The translations under genes were made by a program, and so were the position numbers. The notes beneath the pieces are model-generated. The model did not search any database. It was not told where the DNA came from and saw only the letters and a list, made by a program, of their open reading frames with translations. 64,000 bases of DNA from positions 3,541,501 through 3,605,500 of the forward strand of contig NZ_CP110921.1 in NCBI RefSeq assembly GCF_026247885.1, read 5' to 3'. Shown piece by piece: positions 31,271 through 41,061 of this stretch. The stretch's first letter is position 1. Each line of letters starts with the position of its first letter. The stretch comes from Methylococcus mesophilus (GTDB taxonomy: Bacteria > Pseudomonadota > Gammaproteobacteria > Methylococcales > Methylococcaceae).

Positions 31271-32550
31271 GCGGCGAACGCATCATCATCGAAGGCGGCC
31301 GCATCGTCGATCCGGCTTCCGGCTTCGACGGACCGGGCATGGTATGCGTCGCGGACGGCGTCGTCGCCAGCGTCGGCGGCCTGCCGGACGGATTCGAGGC
31401 CGATCGCCGCATCGATGCGGCCGGGCAAATCGTGTGTCCCGGATTCATCGACCTGTGCGCCCGGCTCAGGGAGCCGGGGCAGGAGCACAAGGGCAGCATC
31501 GCCTCGGAAAGCGCCGCCGCGGCGGCCGGCGGCGTTACTACGCTGTGCTGTCCGCCGGACACCGTTCCGGTCATCGACACCCCCGCCGTGGTCAAGCTGG
31601 TCACCGAGCGTGCCGAGCAGGCGGCTAAAGTCCGGGTGCTGCCCATCGGCGCCCTGACCCGCGGCCTCACGGGGACCGATCTGAGCGAAATGTACGCGCT
31701 GAAGCGCGCGGGCTGCCTGGCGCTGGGCAATGCCGACCGGCCTCTCGCCCATCCGCTGGTGCTGCGGCGGGCCTTGGAGTACGCGGCGAGTTTCGATCTC
31801 GTCGTGGTGTTCCGTCCCGAGGACCCGTGGCTGCGCAGCCAGGGCTGCGTCCATGAAGGGGCGGTGAGCAGCCGCCTGGGTCTGCCCGGCATACCGGAGA
31901 CGGCGGAAACGGTTGCAGTCGCCCAGGCTCTCCCGTTGATCGAGCAGACCGGGGTGCGCGCGCACTTCGGCCAGCTCAGCAGCGGCCGCGCGGTGGAAAT
32001 GGTCGCCGAGGCCCGGGCGCGAGGCGTGCATGTCAGCGCGGACGTGGCGGTGCATCACCTGCACCTCACCGAGTCGAGCGTCGACGGCTTCGATGCGCTT
32101 TGCCACAGCCGTCCGCCGTTTCGTACGACAGCCGATCGCGATGCGTTGCGCGCCGCCGTGGCCGACGGCCGGATTTCGGCTGTGTGCTCGGACCATCAGC
32201 CGCATGAAACGGATGCCAAGCTCGATGTGTTTCCCGCAACCGAGCCCGGCCTGTCTTCGCTCCAGACCCTGCTGCCGCTGATGTGCGCCTTGGTGGCGGA
32301 GGGGCGGCTGTCGTTGTCTGATGCCATTGCCCGCGTGACAGCGGGGCCGGCGGCAATACTCGGCCTGGATTCCGGCCGGCTGGCGCCGGGCGCACCGGCT
32401 GACATCTGCGTGTTCGATCCGGCGGCGGCGTGGGTGCCCGCGCACGGTGGCTGGCTCAGCGCGGGCCGCAACACGCCGTTCTGGGAGTGGCCGTTGACCG
32501 GCCGGGTGACCGCTACCCTGGCCGGCGGGCGGCTGGTTTACGCGCTGTGA
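31267..32550 (+). CDS. pyrX: Dihydroorotase-like protein, probably non-catalytic (PyrC')
   Basis: A 427-residue amidohydrolase-fold protein. Active dihydroorotases have Asp-x-His-x-His before LREPG; here the segment reads [12 protein letters not shown], with Cys64 and Arg66 where the two metal-binding histidines should be. The later [11 protein letters not shown] block is retained. By comparison with Pseudomonas PyrC', it probably has a structural role in the aspartate carbamoyltransferase dodecamer. An active PyrC must be elsewhere. Confidence 0.9.
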   Translation: MSGERIIIEGGRIVDPASGFDGPGMVCVADGVVASVGGLPDGFEADRRIDAAGQIVCPGFIDLCARLREPGQEHKGSIASESAAAAAGGVTTLCCPPDTVPVIDTPAVVKLVTERAEQAAKVRVLPIGALTRGLTGTDLSEMYALKRAGCLALGNADRPLAHPLVLRRALEYAASFDLVVVFRPEDPWLRSQGCVHEGAVSSRLGLPGIPETAETVAVAQALPLIEQTGVRAHFGQLSSGRAVEMVAEARARGVHVSADVAVHHLHLTESSVDGFDALCHSRPPFRTTADRDALRAAVADGRISAVCSDHQPHETDAKLDVFPATEPGLSSLQTLLPLMCALVAEGRLSLSDAIARVTAGPAAILGLDSGRLAPGAPADICVFDPAAAWVPAHGGWLSAGRNTPFWEWPLTGRVTATLAGGRLVYAL

Positions 32551-32560
32551 AGCCTGCGTT

Positions 32561-32950
32561 TCACTTCAATTCCGGCAGGTCGGTTTCCAGCATCCAGCGT
32601 TCCTTGTCGATGTCGTAGCGCCACATCTCCTCCTCGACCATGCTGCGTTCGGTGAGCTCGTCCGGCCGCAGGTAGCGGATCTCGACCGTCTGGAACAGCA
32701 GGGCGGAGGGCTCCTCGCTGTGCCTGTAGCGCACCTGGTAACCTGTGACCTTGTAGCCGTTCAGACGGTCGAGGCGCTGCTCGGGACGGGGCCGCCTGAC
32801 CTGGTAGATCGTTGCCTTTTCCCACAGGCCCCAGCGAATCGCCGATTCGTATCCCGTCAGGGTTTCGTCCTGCCGCATCAGGCCGATGTCGTGGCTGCAG
32901 CCGGCGAGCGATGCCATTGCAAGCGCAAGCGCATGGAAATTCTTGGGCAT
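32561..32950 (-). CDS. Small putative lipoprotein
   Basis: A 129-residue protein with a short signal and the lipobox LAGC (Cys18). The rest is soluble, charged and rich in Arg/Glu/Trp (for example EEMWRYDIDKERWMLETD). I do not recognise a family. It ends 11 nt from the convergent pyrC' stop and is transcribed away from the zur block. Confidence 0.75.
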   Translation of the reverse strand: MPKNFHALALAMASLAGCSHDIGLMRQDETLTGYESAIRWGLWEKATIYQVRRPRPEQRLDRLNGYKVTGYQVRYRHSEEPSALLFQTVEIRYLRPDELTERSMVEEEMWRYDIDKERWMLETDLPELK

Positions 32951-33048
32951 GAGGCGTTTTACGTGTGATTCGGGTGGGTCCGAAAATTATATAATGCGAC
33001 GGTAGGTTTGCTGGGATCGCGGGATTTGTGCCAGCGTCGAGCATCCGT

Positions 33049-33064
33049 TTCCCCCATGGGGGAA
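33049..33064. promoter_or_regulatory. Perfect 16-bp palindrome upstream of the zur operon gene
   Basis: TTCCCCCATGGGGGAA is fully self-complementary and ends 20 nt before the ATG at 33084. A TATAAT lies further upstream at 32991-32996. It could be a protein-binding site or a short hairpin in the 5' leader. Confidence 0.4.
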
Positions 33065-33083
33065 TGATCCATGGAGAAATCAT

Positions 33084-33578
33084 ATGAGCCAGTCTGTAGA
33101 GCAGAAAGACAGCGGGTTGTCGAGCAAGGCCATGCGCGTTCTCGCCGTCGTGATGGCGGTGCTCGCGGTCATCTATTTCCTCCCGGCATTCATGTCGAGA
33201 ACCGCGGAAATCAATGGGGTGACCAAGGCTGCGGCATACAAGTCCGCGATGAAGGTCAAGCGCTACCTGTCGACCAACGATCGCGTGATCTTCGATACGG
33301 CGTTCGGCCTCCTCGACAAGATCAAGTCGCAGGAGGGGCCGGACGCCTTCGCCAAGGCGGTGGACGGTATGACGCCCGAAGAGGTCATCGAACTGGCAAG
33401 GACTGCGGTCAACGCTAGGATCGCGGCGGGTGATCCGGAGTTCAGGCAGTACGCTTCCTGGGACGACATGATTGCGAAGCTGGTGGATACCAGCCTCGGT
33501 TCCTCGCGTTCACGCCAGGGCGCAGGGCAGCAGCCGGCGCCGCTGCGCCAGTCGGAGCGTCCCGGCCGTCCGCAGTGA
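33084..33578 (+). CDS. Single-pass membrane protein of unknown function, cotranscribed with zur
   Basis: A 164-residue protein. One membrane segment (residues about 17-36, MRVLAVVMAVLAVIYFLPAF) is followed by a soluble helical region and a Gln/Pro/Arg-rich tail. I do not recognise a named family. GGAGAAA precedes the ATG. Its stop overlaps the zur start by 4 nt, so the two are translationally coupled. Confidence 0.8.
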   Translation: MSQSVEQKDSGLSSKAMRVLAVVMAVLAVIYFLPAFMSRTAEINGVTKAAAYKSAMKVKRYLSTNDRVIFDTAFGLLDKIKSQEGPDAFAKAVDGMTPEEVIELARTAVNARIAAGDPEFRQYASWDDMIAKLVDTSLGSSRSRQGAGQQPAPLRQSERPGRPQ

Positions 33579-34093
33579 GTTTCGGAGGGACCTTGACAGC
33601 GGACGTGGCCACGCTCACGCCGGTCGGCGGCCACGACCATCAGGGGTGCATAGATCGCGCCCTGGGCCGTGCCGAAAAACTCTGCAGCGAGCGCGGGGTG
33701 CGCTTCACGCCGCTGCGGCGCAAAGTGCTCGCGCTGATCTGGGAAAACCACGAGGCGGTCAAGGCTTACGACCTGCTCGAACTGCTCAAGTCGTTCGATC
33801 CGTCGGCCAAGCCCGCAACCGTATACCGGGCGCTGGATTTCCTGCTGGAGCAGGGCTTCATCCACCGCGTCGAGAGCCTCAATGCCTTCATCGGCTGCAG
33901 TGACGTGGGACGCCAGCACGAGCTCCTGCTGCTGATCTGCGACCGCTGTCATACGGTCGAAGAGCGTGCCGCCTCATCCGTCATGGCCGCCGTGGCTGCG
34001 GAAATCGCCTCGGCCGGTTTTCGCGTTCGCTACAAGGCGCTGGAAATACACGGCATTTGCACGGCTTGCGCGGCGCAAGAACCTTCCTTTTGA
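33575..34093 (+). CDS. zur: Fur-family regulator, probably Zur
   Basis: A 172-residue zinc uptake regulator candidate. It has a winged-helix domain (residues about 40-105, with AKPATVYRALDFLLEQGF as recognition region) and a C-terminal metal/dimer domain. Two structural-zinc pairs are visible: C122-x-x-C125 and C162-x-x-C165. I choose Zur over Fur because the next operon is a zinc-starvation set with a Zur-type operator. The GTG start overlaps the upstream stop. Confidence 0.88.
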   Translation: MSFGGTLTADVATLTPVGGHDHQGCIDRALGRAEKLCSERGVRFTPLRRKVLALIWENHEAVKAYDLLELLKSFDPSAKPATVYRALDFLLEQGFIHRVESLNAFIGCSDVGRQHELLLLICDRCHTVEERAASSVMAAVAAEIASAGFRVRYKALEIHGICTACAAQEPSF

Positions 34094-34162
34094 GTTTTTC
34101 CGGAATTCCTGCCTGACCACTGGTGCGGGTTGCGGCATCGTCCTGGCGCGACAAGGGTCGGC

Positions 34163-34192
34163 TTGTTTTTGTTACTTTATAACATATATAAT
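34163..34192 (+). promoter_or_regulatory. Promoter with overlapping candidate Zur operator
   Basis: TTGTTT (34163-34168), an 18-nt spacer and TATAAT (34187-34192) form a promoter in an AT-rich island. Between them lies TGTTACTTTATAACA (34170-34184), an imperfect dyad with one mismatch that resembles proteobacterial Zur boxes. Zinc-loaded Zur here would block RNA polymerase for the operon starting at 34320. Confidence 0.65.
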
Positions 34193-34319
34193 TTCGCCCG
34201 CTGCTAGAGCTGCTCTTCGGGTTGGCTGCGAGTGTTTGCCGGAACATAAGGGAGCGGATGGCGCGAGACGAGTGACGATATAACATCATTGCTGATCCAA
34301 GAAAGGTTCAGGAAGCATC

Positions 34320-36449
34320 ATGCTCAAACGATTTTCCCTGTCTTTGTGCTCCATTGCGTTAGCGGCGCCGATCCATGCCGCCGAGGTTTCCGAGCCAGCG
34401 GGCAAGCGGGTCCCTAGCGAGAAGGATCAGCCCGCCGCCGGTGTGGAGCCGGCTCCTGTGCAGCTCGAACCGGTCGTCATCAGCAGTCCGTTGGAAGAAA
34501 GGGTCTCCGAAATGGCGCGGCCGGTGACCGTGCTGACGGGCAGCGAATTGCGCCGGAAGATTGGGGGCACGATCGGTGAAACCCTCAAGCAGGAAGCCGG
34601 CGTGACCAGCGAATCCTTCGGTCCGGGCGTAGGCATACCGGTGATCCGGGGACAGACGGGGCCACGTGTCCAGGTTATGACCAACAGCATAGGCACCGGC
34701 GACGTGTCGCAGATCAGCCCGGACCATGCCAATGCGGTGGAACCGGTGCTGGCCGACCGCGTGGAAGTACTGCGCGGTCCGGCGACTCTGCTGTACGGCA
34801 GCGGGGCGATCGGCGGCATCGTCAACGTCCTCGACAACCGCATTCCCTCGCTGGTGCCGGACAAACTGATGACGGCGACCGGGGAACAGCGGTTCAACTC
34901 GGTCTCGGGCCAGACCACGACCAATCTCAAGGTAGAGGGCGGCCAGGATCTGGTGTCCTATCATCTGGACGGCTTTTACCGCGATGGCAACAATCTGCAC
35001 ATCGGCGGTCCGGCGATCGCCGAGACTCAGGCGCGCCAGACCGACCTGGCTTTGCAAGGCAGCCCGATTCAGAATTCCTACGGCGTCATCCCCAACACCG
35101 AAAATCGGGCCAAGGGCGGTTCTGCCGGTTTTTCCCTCGTGGGCGAGCCGGGCTTCGCCGGGGTGTCGATCAACTATCTCGGCAACAACTACGGCATTCC
35201 GCCCGATGGCTCGCCTGGCGCGGGTGACACCCGGATCAACCTCAAGGAGTCGCGCTACGATTTCAAGAGCGAGCTGAACGCCCCGGTGGATTTCGTCGAG
35301 ACCGTGCGCATGCGCTTCGGCCACATCAATTACACCCACACCGAGCTGGACGACAGCGTGGCGGCCGCCCGTTTCAACAAGACGACCAACGAAGGCCGTC
35401 TGGAAGTTGTGCATCAGCCCATCGGCATCGTGAAGGGTGTCGTTGGGGTACAGATGAGTTCGGCCGATTTCGAGGCGATCGAAATCGGCTCCCCTGACGC
35501 GCTGGTGCCCAAATCGCAGCTCGGCAGCTACGGCGTGTTCGCGGTCGAATCCTTCGAGCTCGGCGCGGGGCTCTATGAGCTGGGACTCCGAGGAGAATCC
35601 GATTCCGTCGACCCGCAAGGCGGCCCCAACCGCAGTTATGCGCCGATCAGCGCCTCCGGCTCCGGGCAGTGGAAGCTCGACGACGAACACACCGTCAGCT
35701 TCGCCGCGACCCGCTCGCAGCGGGCGCCCCAGGTGCAGGAGCTGTTCACCGACGGCGTGCACGATGCCACTCACAGCTACGAGCTGGGCGATCCCAATCT
35801 CATTGAGGAGACCTCCTACAACTTCGACTGGGGCTACCGCTACAAGAGCCATGGCATCAGCGCCGAGCTCAACGTGTTCCAGAATTTCGTGAACGACTAC
35901 ATCTACCAGCAGATCACGGATGAGGTGTTCAACGAAGATACCGAACAGTTCGAGAACGCGTGCACGAGTCCGGGCGCCTGTTTCCCGGTAGTGCAGACCA
36001 CTCAGGCCGGCGCGTATTTCCTGGGCTATGAAGGCAACGTCAAATTTCCGCTGATGGAGAACCATTACGGCGTGATCGACCTGACCCTGTTCAGCGACTT
36101 CACCCGCGGCCAGTTCGTCAACGGCGGCAACGTGCCGCGCATGCCGCCGCTGCGCTACGGCTTCCAGCTCGACTATGCCTACGACGAGCACTGGAGCAGC
36201 AATCTGCGGCTGACTCGCGGTGAGAAGCAGATCTATGCCGGCCAGAACGATGCCATGACCAACGGCTACGTGCTGCTCAACCTGGGTGTGCAGTACGAGG
36301 TCAAGGCATTCAAGGACGCCGACGTGCTGGTCTTCGCTCAAGGCAACAACCTGCTCAACGACAACATCCGAAACTCCACCTCCTACCTGCGCTATTTCGC
36401 GCCGGAGGCGGGGCGCGGGGCGGAGTTGGGCATACGGATCACCTACTAG
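34320..36449 (+). CDS. TonB-dependent outer-membrane receptor, ZnuD-like
   Basis: A 709-residue protein with a signal peptide ending near PIHA, a plug domain (about residues 55-165; [20 protein letters not shown]) and a C-terminal beta barrel ending in an aromatic-terminal strand (ELGIRITY). A Cys pair, CTSPGAC, lies in an extracellular-type loop. The Zur-type operator upstream and the COG0523 gene downstream point to zinc or zinc-complex import. Substrate is inferred from context. Confidence 0.88.
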   Translation: MLKRFSLSLCSIALAAPIHAAEVSEPAGKRVPSEKDQPAAGVEPAPVQLEPVVISSPLEERVSEMARPVTVLTGSELRRKIGGTIGETLKQEAGVTSESFGPGVGIPVIRGQTGPRVQVMTNSIGTGDVSQISPDHANAVEPVLADRVEVLRGPATLLYGSGAIGGIVNVLDNRIPSLVPDKLMTATGEQRFNSVSGQTTTNLKVEGGQDLVSYHLDGFYRDGNNLHIGGPAIAETQARQTDLALQGSPIQNSYGVIPNTENRAKGGSAGFSLVGEPGFAGVSINYLGNNYGIPPDGSPGAGDTRINLKESRYDFKSELNAPVDFVETVRMRFGHINYTHTELDDSVAAARFNKTTNEGRLEVVHQPIGIVKGVVGVQMSSADFEAIEIGSPDALVPKSQLGSYGVFAVESFELGAGLYELGLRGESDSVDPQGGPNRSYAPISASGSGQWKLDDEHTVSFAATRSQRAPQVQELFTDGVHDATHSYELGDPNLIEETSYNFDWGYRYKSHGISAELNVFQNFVNDYIYQQITDEVFNEDTEQFENACTSPGACFPVVQTTQAGAYFLGYEGNVKFPLMENHYGVIDLTLFSDFTRGQFVNGGNVPRMPPLRYGFQLDYAYDEHWSSNLRLTRGEKQIYAGQNDAMTNGYVLLNLGVQYEVKAFKDADVLVFAQGNNLLNDNIRNSTSYLRYFAPEAGRGAELGIRITY

Positions 36450-36474
36450 GAAGTGCAGAAGCGGCAGAATCCCC

Positions 36475-37704
36475 ATGAATGAGAATTCGCAAATTGACGG
36501 GCGGAGCAAGCTCCCGGTTACGGTGCTGTCCGGTTTTCTTGGCGCCGGGAAGACGACGCTGCTCAACTACATACTCGCCAACCGGGAAAACCGCAAGGTG
36601 GCGGTCATCGTCAACGACATGAGCGAGGTCAACGTCGACGCTGCCCTGATCCGTAGCGAAGTCCAGCTCAACCGGGCAGAGGAAAAACTGGTTGAGATGA
36701 GCAATGGCTGCATTTGCTGCACCCTGCGCGAAGATCTGTTGATCGAAGTGGGGCGCATGGCGCGTGAGGGGCGTTTCGATTACCTGGTTATAGAGTCCAC
36801 CGGCATCGCCGAACCTCTGCCCGTCGCGGAAACCTTCACTTTCCGCGATGAAGACGGCGCCAGCCTGTCCGACGTTGCCCGTCTGGACACTCTGGTGACA
36901 GTGGTGGATGCCGTCAACTTCATGCCCAACTATATGGAAGCTCTCAGCTTGAAGGAGAGCGGCGAGTCCCTGGGCGAGGACGACGAGCGCAACGTCGCCG
37001 ATCTCCTCGTCGACCAGATCGAGTTCAGCAATGTGATTCTGATCAGCAAGACCGATCTCATCGGGCGCGACGAACTGGCCAACCTCACAGGAATCCTGCA
37101 CAGCCTCAATCCCACAGCCGAGATTCTGCCCATGGTGATGGGGCAGGTGGCGCTGGACAAGGTCTTGAATACCCGCCGGTTCGATTTTGCGCAAGCCGAA
37201 ATGGCGCCCGGCTGGCTCAAGGAACTGCGGGGCGAGCACACACCGGAGACCGAGGAGTATGGGATTGCCAGCTTCGTTTACCAGGCCCGCCGTCCATTTC
37301 ACCCTCAGCGCTTTTTCGATTATCTGTACGGCGAGAACTGGAGCAGCGGTATTTTCCTCCGCTCCAAGGGATTCTTTTGGCTCGCTTCGCGTCCTGAGTG
37401 GGCGGGCTCCTGGTCGCAGGCCGGCGGCATCATGCACCACGGTTGTGCCGGGCGCTGGTGGGCCGCGGTACCGCGCCGCGACTGGCCGGAAGGACTGGAA
37501 TCGCATATCGCCGAGGACTGGCTGGAGCCCTACGGCGACTGCCGGCAGGAACTGGTCTTCATCGGGCAGAACGTGGATTCAGGCCAGGTCTGTAGCAGCC
37601 TTGACGCCTGCCTGCTGACGGATGAAGAACTGGCCGGAGGTCTTGGACGTTGGCGCAGCTATCCCGATCCTTTTCCCTCCTGGCTGCCGGGGGATGCGGC
37701 ATGA
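36475..37704 (+). CDS. COG0523 G3E GTPase, zinc-linked (ZigA-like) metallochaperone
   Basis: A 409-residue GTPase: Walker [10 protein letters not shown] near residues 20-28, the metal-binding GCICC at 78-82, ESTGIAEP and a C-terminal CobW_C domain. Members linked to zinc starvation are thought to deliver scarce zinc to client enzymes. The ATG at 36475 is 25 nt after the receptor stop; the open frame extends upstream but out of family. It overlaps the DUF1826 gene by 4 nt. Confidence 0.92.
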   Translation: MNENSQIDGRSKLPVTVLSGFLGAGKTTLLNYILANRENRKVAVIVNDMSEVNVDAALIRSEVQLNRAEEKLVEMSNGCICCTLREDLLIEVGRMAREGRFDYLVIESTGIAEPLPVAETFTFRDEDGASLSDVARLDTLVTVVDAVNFMPNYMEALSLKESGESLGEDDERNVADLLVDQIEFSNVILISKTDLIGRDELANLTGILHSLNPTAEILPMVMGQVALDKVLNTRRFDFAQAEMAPGWLKELRGEHTPETEEYGIASFVYQARRPFHPQRFFDYLYGENWSSGIFLRSKGFFWLASRPEWAGSWSQAGGIMHHGCAGRWWAAVPRRDWPEGLESHIAEDWLEPYGDCRQELVFIGQNVDSGQVCSSLDACLLTDEELAGGLGRWRSYPDPFPSWLPGDAA

Positions 37705-38369
37705 CGGCGCTTGCCTCCTTGTCCTATACCGCGGACGGTCCACACGCTGTGCTTTCGGACGATTTCGCTGATCTGGCGTGCATCTACCAGCCGGACGTCA
37801 ATCTCTGCCTGATCCGGCGCGAGCCCGAGCCGGCGATCGAGCGCTTCGTGGGCGAACTGCTGAAGCGCGGGGACGCAATCGAATCGTCGCAGGCGTTGTC
37901 CTTCGAGCATTTCGATTTTTCCTCGCTGCTGCCCCGGTACCGGGAGCTGGAGGGCCACGATTCATGGTGGCGGGACGTCGCCCGGCTCACCGCGGCCTTC
38001 TGCGACCTGTTCGAAACCGGCTCGGTTGGGCTGCGTCTGCGCACGCTGAACCAGGCCATGTGTCCGCGCTTCCATGTTGATTTCGTACCCTGCCGGCTGG
38101 TGTGCACCTACGGTGGGTTGGGGACCGAGTGGCTGGCGGACGACGAGGTCGACCGCAGCAAGCTGGGGCTGGCCGGTTCGAAAGGCTTGGCCGACGAGGA
38201 TTCCGGGCTGATTCTCGGCGGCGTGCGCGCCATGCCCGCCCATGCCGTCGCCCTGATGAAGGGCGCCACCTGGGCGGGGAGGGACTATCCCGGCGTCGTG
38301 CATCGCTCCCCCAGGCCAACGTCCGAACATCCGCGCCGTCTGCTGTTGACCCTGGACCTAGTCCTATAG
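37701..38369 (+). CDS. DUF1826 protein
   Basis: A 222-residue protein with features I associate with DUF1826, such as [18 protein letters not shown] and [12 protein letters not shown]. The function is unknown; homologues are often found beside COG0523 and Zur-controlled genes. The Cys/His cluster in the quoted segment could bind metal. The start is the ATG overlapping the upstream stop. Confidence 0.82.
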   Translation: MTALASLSYTADGPHAVLSDDFADLACIYQPDVNLCLIRREPEPAIERFVGELLKRGDAIESSQALSFEHFDFSSLLPRYRELEGHDSWWRDVARLTAAFCDLFETGSVGLRLRTLNQAMCPRFHVDFVPCRLVCTYGGLGTEWLADDEVDRSKLGLAGSKGLADEDSGLILGGVRAMPAHAVALMKGATWAGRDYPGVVHRSPRPTSEHPRRLLLTLDLVL

Positions 38370-38384
38370 CAGGAGGGTTGCAGC

Positions 38385-40103
38385 GTGCTGATCAAGCTTG
38401 CAGGCGCGTCCGTCTACGACCCGGTGCAGGGTTGGGCGGGGGAGATCCGCGATCTGTACCTCCGGGATGGGTGCGTCGCCGCCGACCCGGGGCCCGATGC
38501 CACAGTCGATGAGGTGCACGACCTTTCGGGCCATATCCTCATGGCCGGAGCGATCGACATCCACAGCCATATTGCCGGCGGCAATGTGAACACGGCGAGG
38601 GTGCTTCTGCCGGAGCAGCATCGGAACTCGATGGCGCGGTGGCTGAACCCTCCGGAGCTCACGCCGTCCATGGGATTCGTCCCTTCGGGGCTTGCTTTGC
38701 GGTCCCAGTTGGCTCCCGCCGGATTTGTCAGTACGGCCAAATGGTCGAGCGCCGACATCGGCCACCGTTACGCCCGGATGGGGTATACCACCGTGGTCGA
38801 GCCGGCGGTGCTGCCGGCCAACGCCCTGGACGCCCATCTGCAGATGGCCGACATTCCCATCGTCGACACGGCGGGCCTGGCCATCCTGGGCAGCGACGAT
38901 TTTCTGCTGGGATTGCTGCGCGACAAGGCCAGCCAGGCGCAGGTCAACGACTACGTGGCATGGACGCTGCGTGCCACCCGCTGCCTGGGACTCAAGGTGA
39001 TCAATGCCGGCGGGGCCGCGGCCTTCAAATGGAACGTGCGCCAGTTCGATCTGGACGATGTGGTGCCGTATTACGGTGTCAGCTCCCGCCAAATCCTGCA
39101 AACGCTGCAGCGGGCCGTGTGCGAGCTGGGCATCCCGCATCCCGTGCACGTCCACTGCAACAATCTGGGTGTGCCGGGCAACGTGGAAACCGCTGTCGCT
39201 ACCATGGAGGCTGCGCAGGGCTTGCCCATGCATCTGGCGCACGTCCAGTTCTACGGTTACGGCAAGGAGGGCGCCAAGGGTTTTTCCTCGGGCGCGGCGC
39301 GTCTGATGGAGGCTTTCCACCGCCACCCCAACATCACCATGGATGTGGGTCAGGTGCTGTTCGGGCAGACGGTGACCGTTTCTGGCGACGTGATCGCGCA
39401 GTACAGCCGCCGCGGCGACGCCAGCCCCAGCAAATGGGTGGTGTGGGAGGCCGAGTGCGACGGCGCCGGCGGGGTGGTGCCTTACCGGTACCGGGAGCGG
39501 AGTTTCGTCAACACCCTGCAGTGGGCCGTCGGTCTCGAGATTTTCCTGCTGGCGGAAGACCCCTGGCGGCTGTTTTTCACCACCGATCATCCTAACGGCG
39601 CGCCTTTCACCGCCTATCCGGAACTGATCCGCTTGCTGATGGACGCCGACTACCGTGCATCAGTCATGGCCCGGCTCGATCAGGAGGCGCTGGCCTTGAC
39701 GCTTTTGCCGCACCTGCGCCGGGAGTTTTCCCTCCATGACGTTGCGGTCATGACACGGGCGGCGGCGGCGCGTCTTCTGGGTTTGGAAGACCGTGGCCAC
39801 CTGTGTTCCGGCGCCATTGCCGATGTCGCGGTCTACCGGCCCCAGGCGGACAAGCGGGCGATGTTCGCCGATGCGGCGTGGGTATGGAAAGGTGGAAGAC
39901 TCGTGGTTCGCGAGGGCGCCGTGGTCGATCGCCCAGCGGGTTCGGCGCTGACTATCGAGCCTTGCTACGACAGGCGCATCGAGCGCGACGTCAAAGCCTA
40001 TTTCGATCGCTTCTACAGCCTGTCGCTGGACCATTTCACCGTGGGCGGCGTGGCTTTCGAACGCGAAGATGCCGAGCGTTTCCGCTCGATTCGGGCGGCA
40101 TGA
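38385..40103 (+). CDS. Formylmethanofuran dehydrogenase / formyltransferase-hydrolase subunit A-like amidohydrolase
   Basis: A 572-residue protein starting [20 protein letters not shown], as in FmdA/FwdA/FhcA. FhcA hydrolyses formyl-methanofuran to formate in the methanopterin C1 pathway and holds a binuclear zinc site. Candidate ligands are all present: H60 and H62 (DIHSHIAGG), a lysine near 204, H255/H257, H286 and D401 (FTTDHPNG). Subunits B, C and D are not adjacent. It lies 15 nt after DUF1826 and just before folE2, inside a predicted zinc-starvation operon, so it may be a paralogue of the main FhcA. Whether a second copy exists cannot be seen here. Confidence 0.85.
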   Translation: MLIKLAGASVYDPVQGWAGEIRDLYLRDGCVAADPGPDATVDEVHDLSGHILMAGAIDIHSHIAGGNVNTARVLLPEQHRNSMARWLNPPELTPSMGFVPSGLALRSQLAPAGFVSTAKWSSADIGHRYARMGYTTVVEPAVLPANALDAHLQMADIPIVDTAGLAILGSDDFLLGLLRDKASQAQVNDYVAWTLRATRCLGLKVINAGGAAAFKWNVRQFDLDDVVPYYGVSSRQILQTLQRAVCELGIPHPVHVHCNNLGVPGNVETAVATMEAAQGLPMHLAHVQFYGYGKEGAKGFSSGAARLMEAFHRHPNITMDVGQVLFGQTVTVSGDVIAQYSRRGDASPSKWVVWEAECDGAGGVVPYRYRERSFVNTLQWAVGLEIFLLAEDPWRLFFTTDHPNGAPFTAYPELIRLLMDADYRASVMARLDQEALALTLLPHLRREFSLHDVAVMTRAAAARLLGLEDRGHLCSGAIADVAVYRPQADKRAMFADAAWVWKGGRLVVREGAVVDRPAGSALTIEPCYDRRIERDVKAYFDRFYSLSLDHFTVGGVAFEREDAERFRSIRAA

Positions 40104-40159
40104 GAACTCCTGACGCACGGCGGGGCCCCCGTGGATTTCAAAACGATCGAGGACGAGGC

Positions 40160-40966
40160 ATGGAGGAGGAAGGCTTGGCCATCGACGACGTGCAAGGCCG
40201 AGCGGACCTGCGCCGCATAGACATCGACAGGGTCGGGATCAAGGGCATTCGCCATCCGGTGAGGGTCCGGGATCGAAGTCCGGGCGAACAGCACACTGTC
40301 GCCCGTTTCGACATGGCGGTGAGTCTGCCGCACCATTTCAAGGGGACCCACATGTCGCGCTTCGTGGAGATCATTAATGGCCACGACCGCGAGATCGACA
40401 TCGACTCCTTCGAGGCGATGCTGGCGGAAATGGTGGAGCGCCTGAACGCCGAGGCGGGTCACATCGAAATGCGTTTTCCCTATTTTCTGGAAAAACGGGC
40501 GCCGGTGACAGGCGTCAGGAGTCTCATGGATTACGAGGTCGCCCTGATTGGCGAAGTTTCCGGCGCCGCAACGACGACATGGCTTAGTGTGACCGTGCCG
40601 GTCACCAGCCTGTGCCCTTGTTCCAAGGCAATTTCCGAACGCGGCGCCCACAACCAGCGCTCTCATGTCACGGCCGCCGTGCGCATGCGTGATTTCGTGT
40701 GGATCGAAGAGCTGATCGAGTGGGTGGAGGCAGAGGCTTCTTCGCCGATTTACGATCTCCTGAAACGTCCCGACGAAAAGTACGTCACCGAATACGCCTA
40801 TGACCATCCCCGCTTCGTCGAGGATCTGGTACGCGGTGTGGCCGCCCGTTTGGACGCCGAACCGCGTGTCGCGGCATACGCGGTCGAGGTGGAGAATTTC
40901 GAGTCCATCCACAATCATTCGGCCTCCGCGCTGATCGAGCGTGACAAGGGGATGGCGGCCGCTTGA
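40160..40966 (+). CDS. folE2: GTP cyclohydrolase IB (zinc-independent type)
   Basis: A 268-residue enzyme that makes dihydroneopterin triphosphate from GTP, the first step of folate and methanopterin synthesis. The motif [20 protein letters not shown] at about 149-168 holds the active-site Cys and His. FolE2 replaces zinc-dependent FolE when zinc is scarce in several bacteria, which agrees with its position here. I choose ATG 40160, after GAGGACGAGG; an ATG at 40100 overlapping the previous stop would add 20 residues without family similarity. Confidence 0.93.
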   Translation: MEEEGLAIDDVQGRADLRRIDIDRVGIKGIRHPVRVRDRSPGEQHTVARFDMAVSLPHHFKGTHMSRFVEIINGHDREIDIDSFEAMLAEMVERLNAEAGHIEMRFPYFLEKRAPVTGVRSLMDYEVALIGEVSGAATTTWLSVTVPVTSLCPCSKAISERGAHNQRSHVTAAVRMRDFVWIEELIEWVEAEASSPIYDLLKRPDEKYVTEYAYDHPRFVEDLVRGVAARLDAEPRVAAYAVEVENFESIHNHSASALIERDKGMAAA

Positions 40967-41061
40967 GGCCCTCCCTCCGCCGCTGACGGCCTCGAATTCA
41001 CTGGTACGGGAACCGACGCGATCGAATAGAATGGCGGGCCAAAAATCGCCCGGACCGTTCC

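Noticed and set aside
30943-32445. 500-codon open frame antisense to pyrB-pyrC'
   Set aside because: Covers two well-supported genes in the opposite strand and has low-complexity composition.
34359-36566. 735-codon open frame antisense to the TonB-dependent receptor
   Set aside because: It lies fully opposite a clear receptor gene with signal peptide and plug motifs. GC-rich third positions keep the antisense frame open; its product has no recognisable domain.
38364-39590. 408-codon open frame antisense to the FhcA-like gene
   Set aside because: Antisense shadow of a strongly conserved protein-coding gene.
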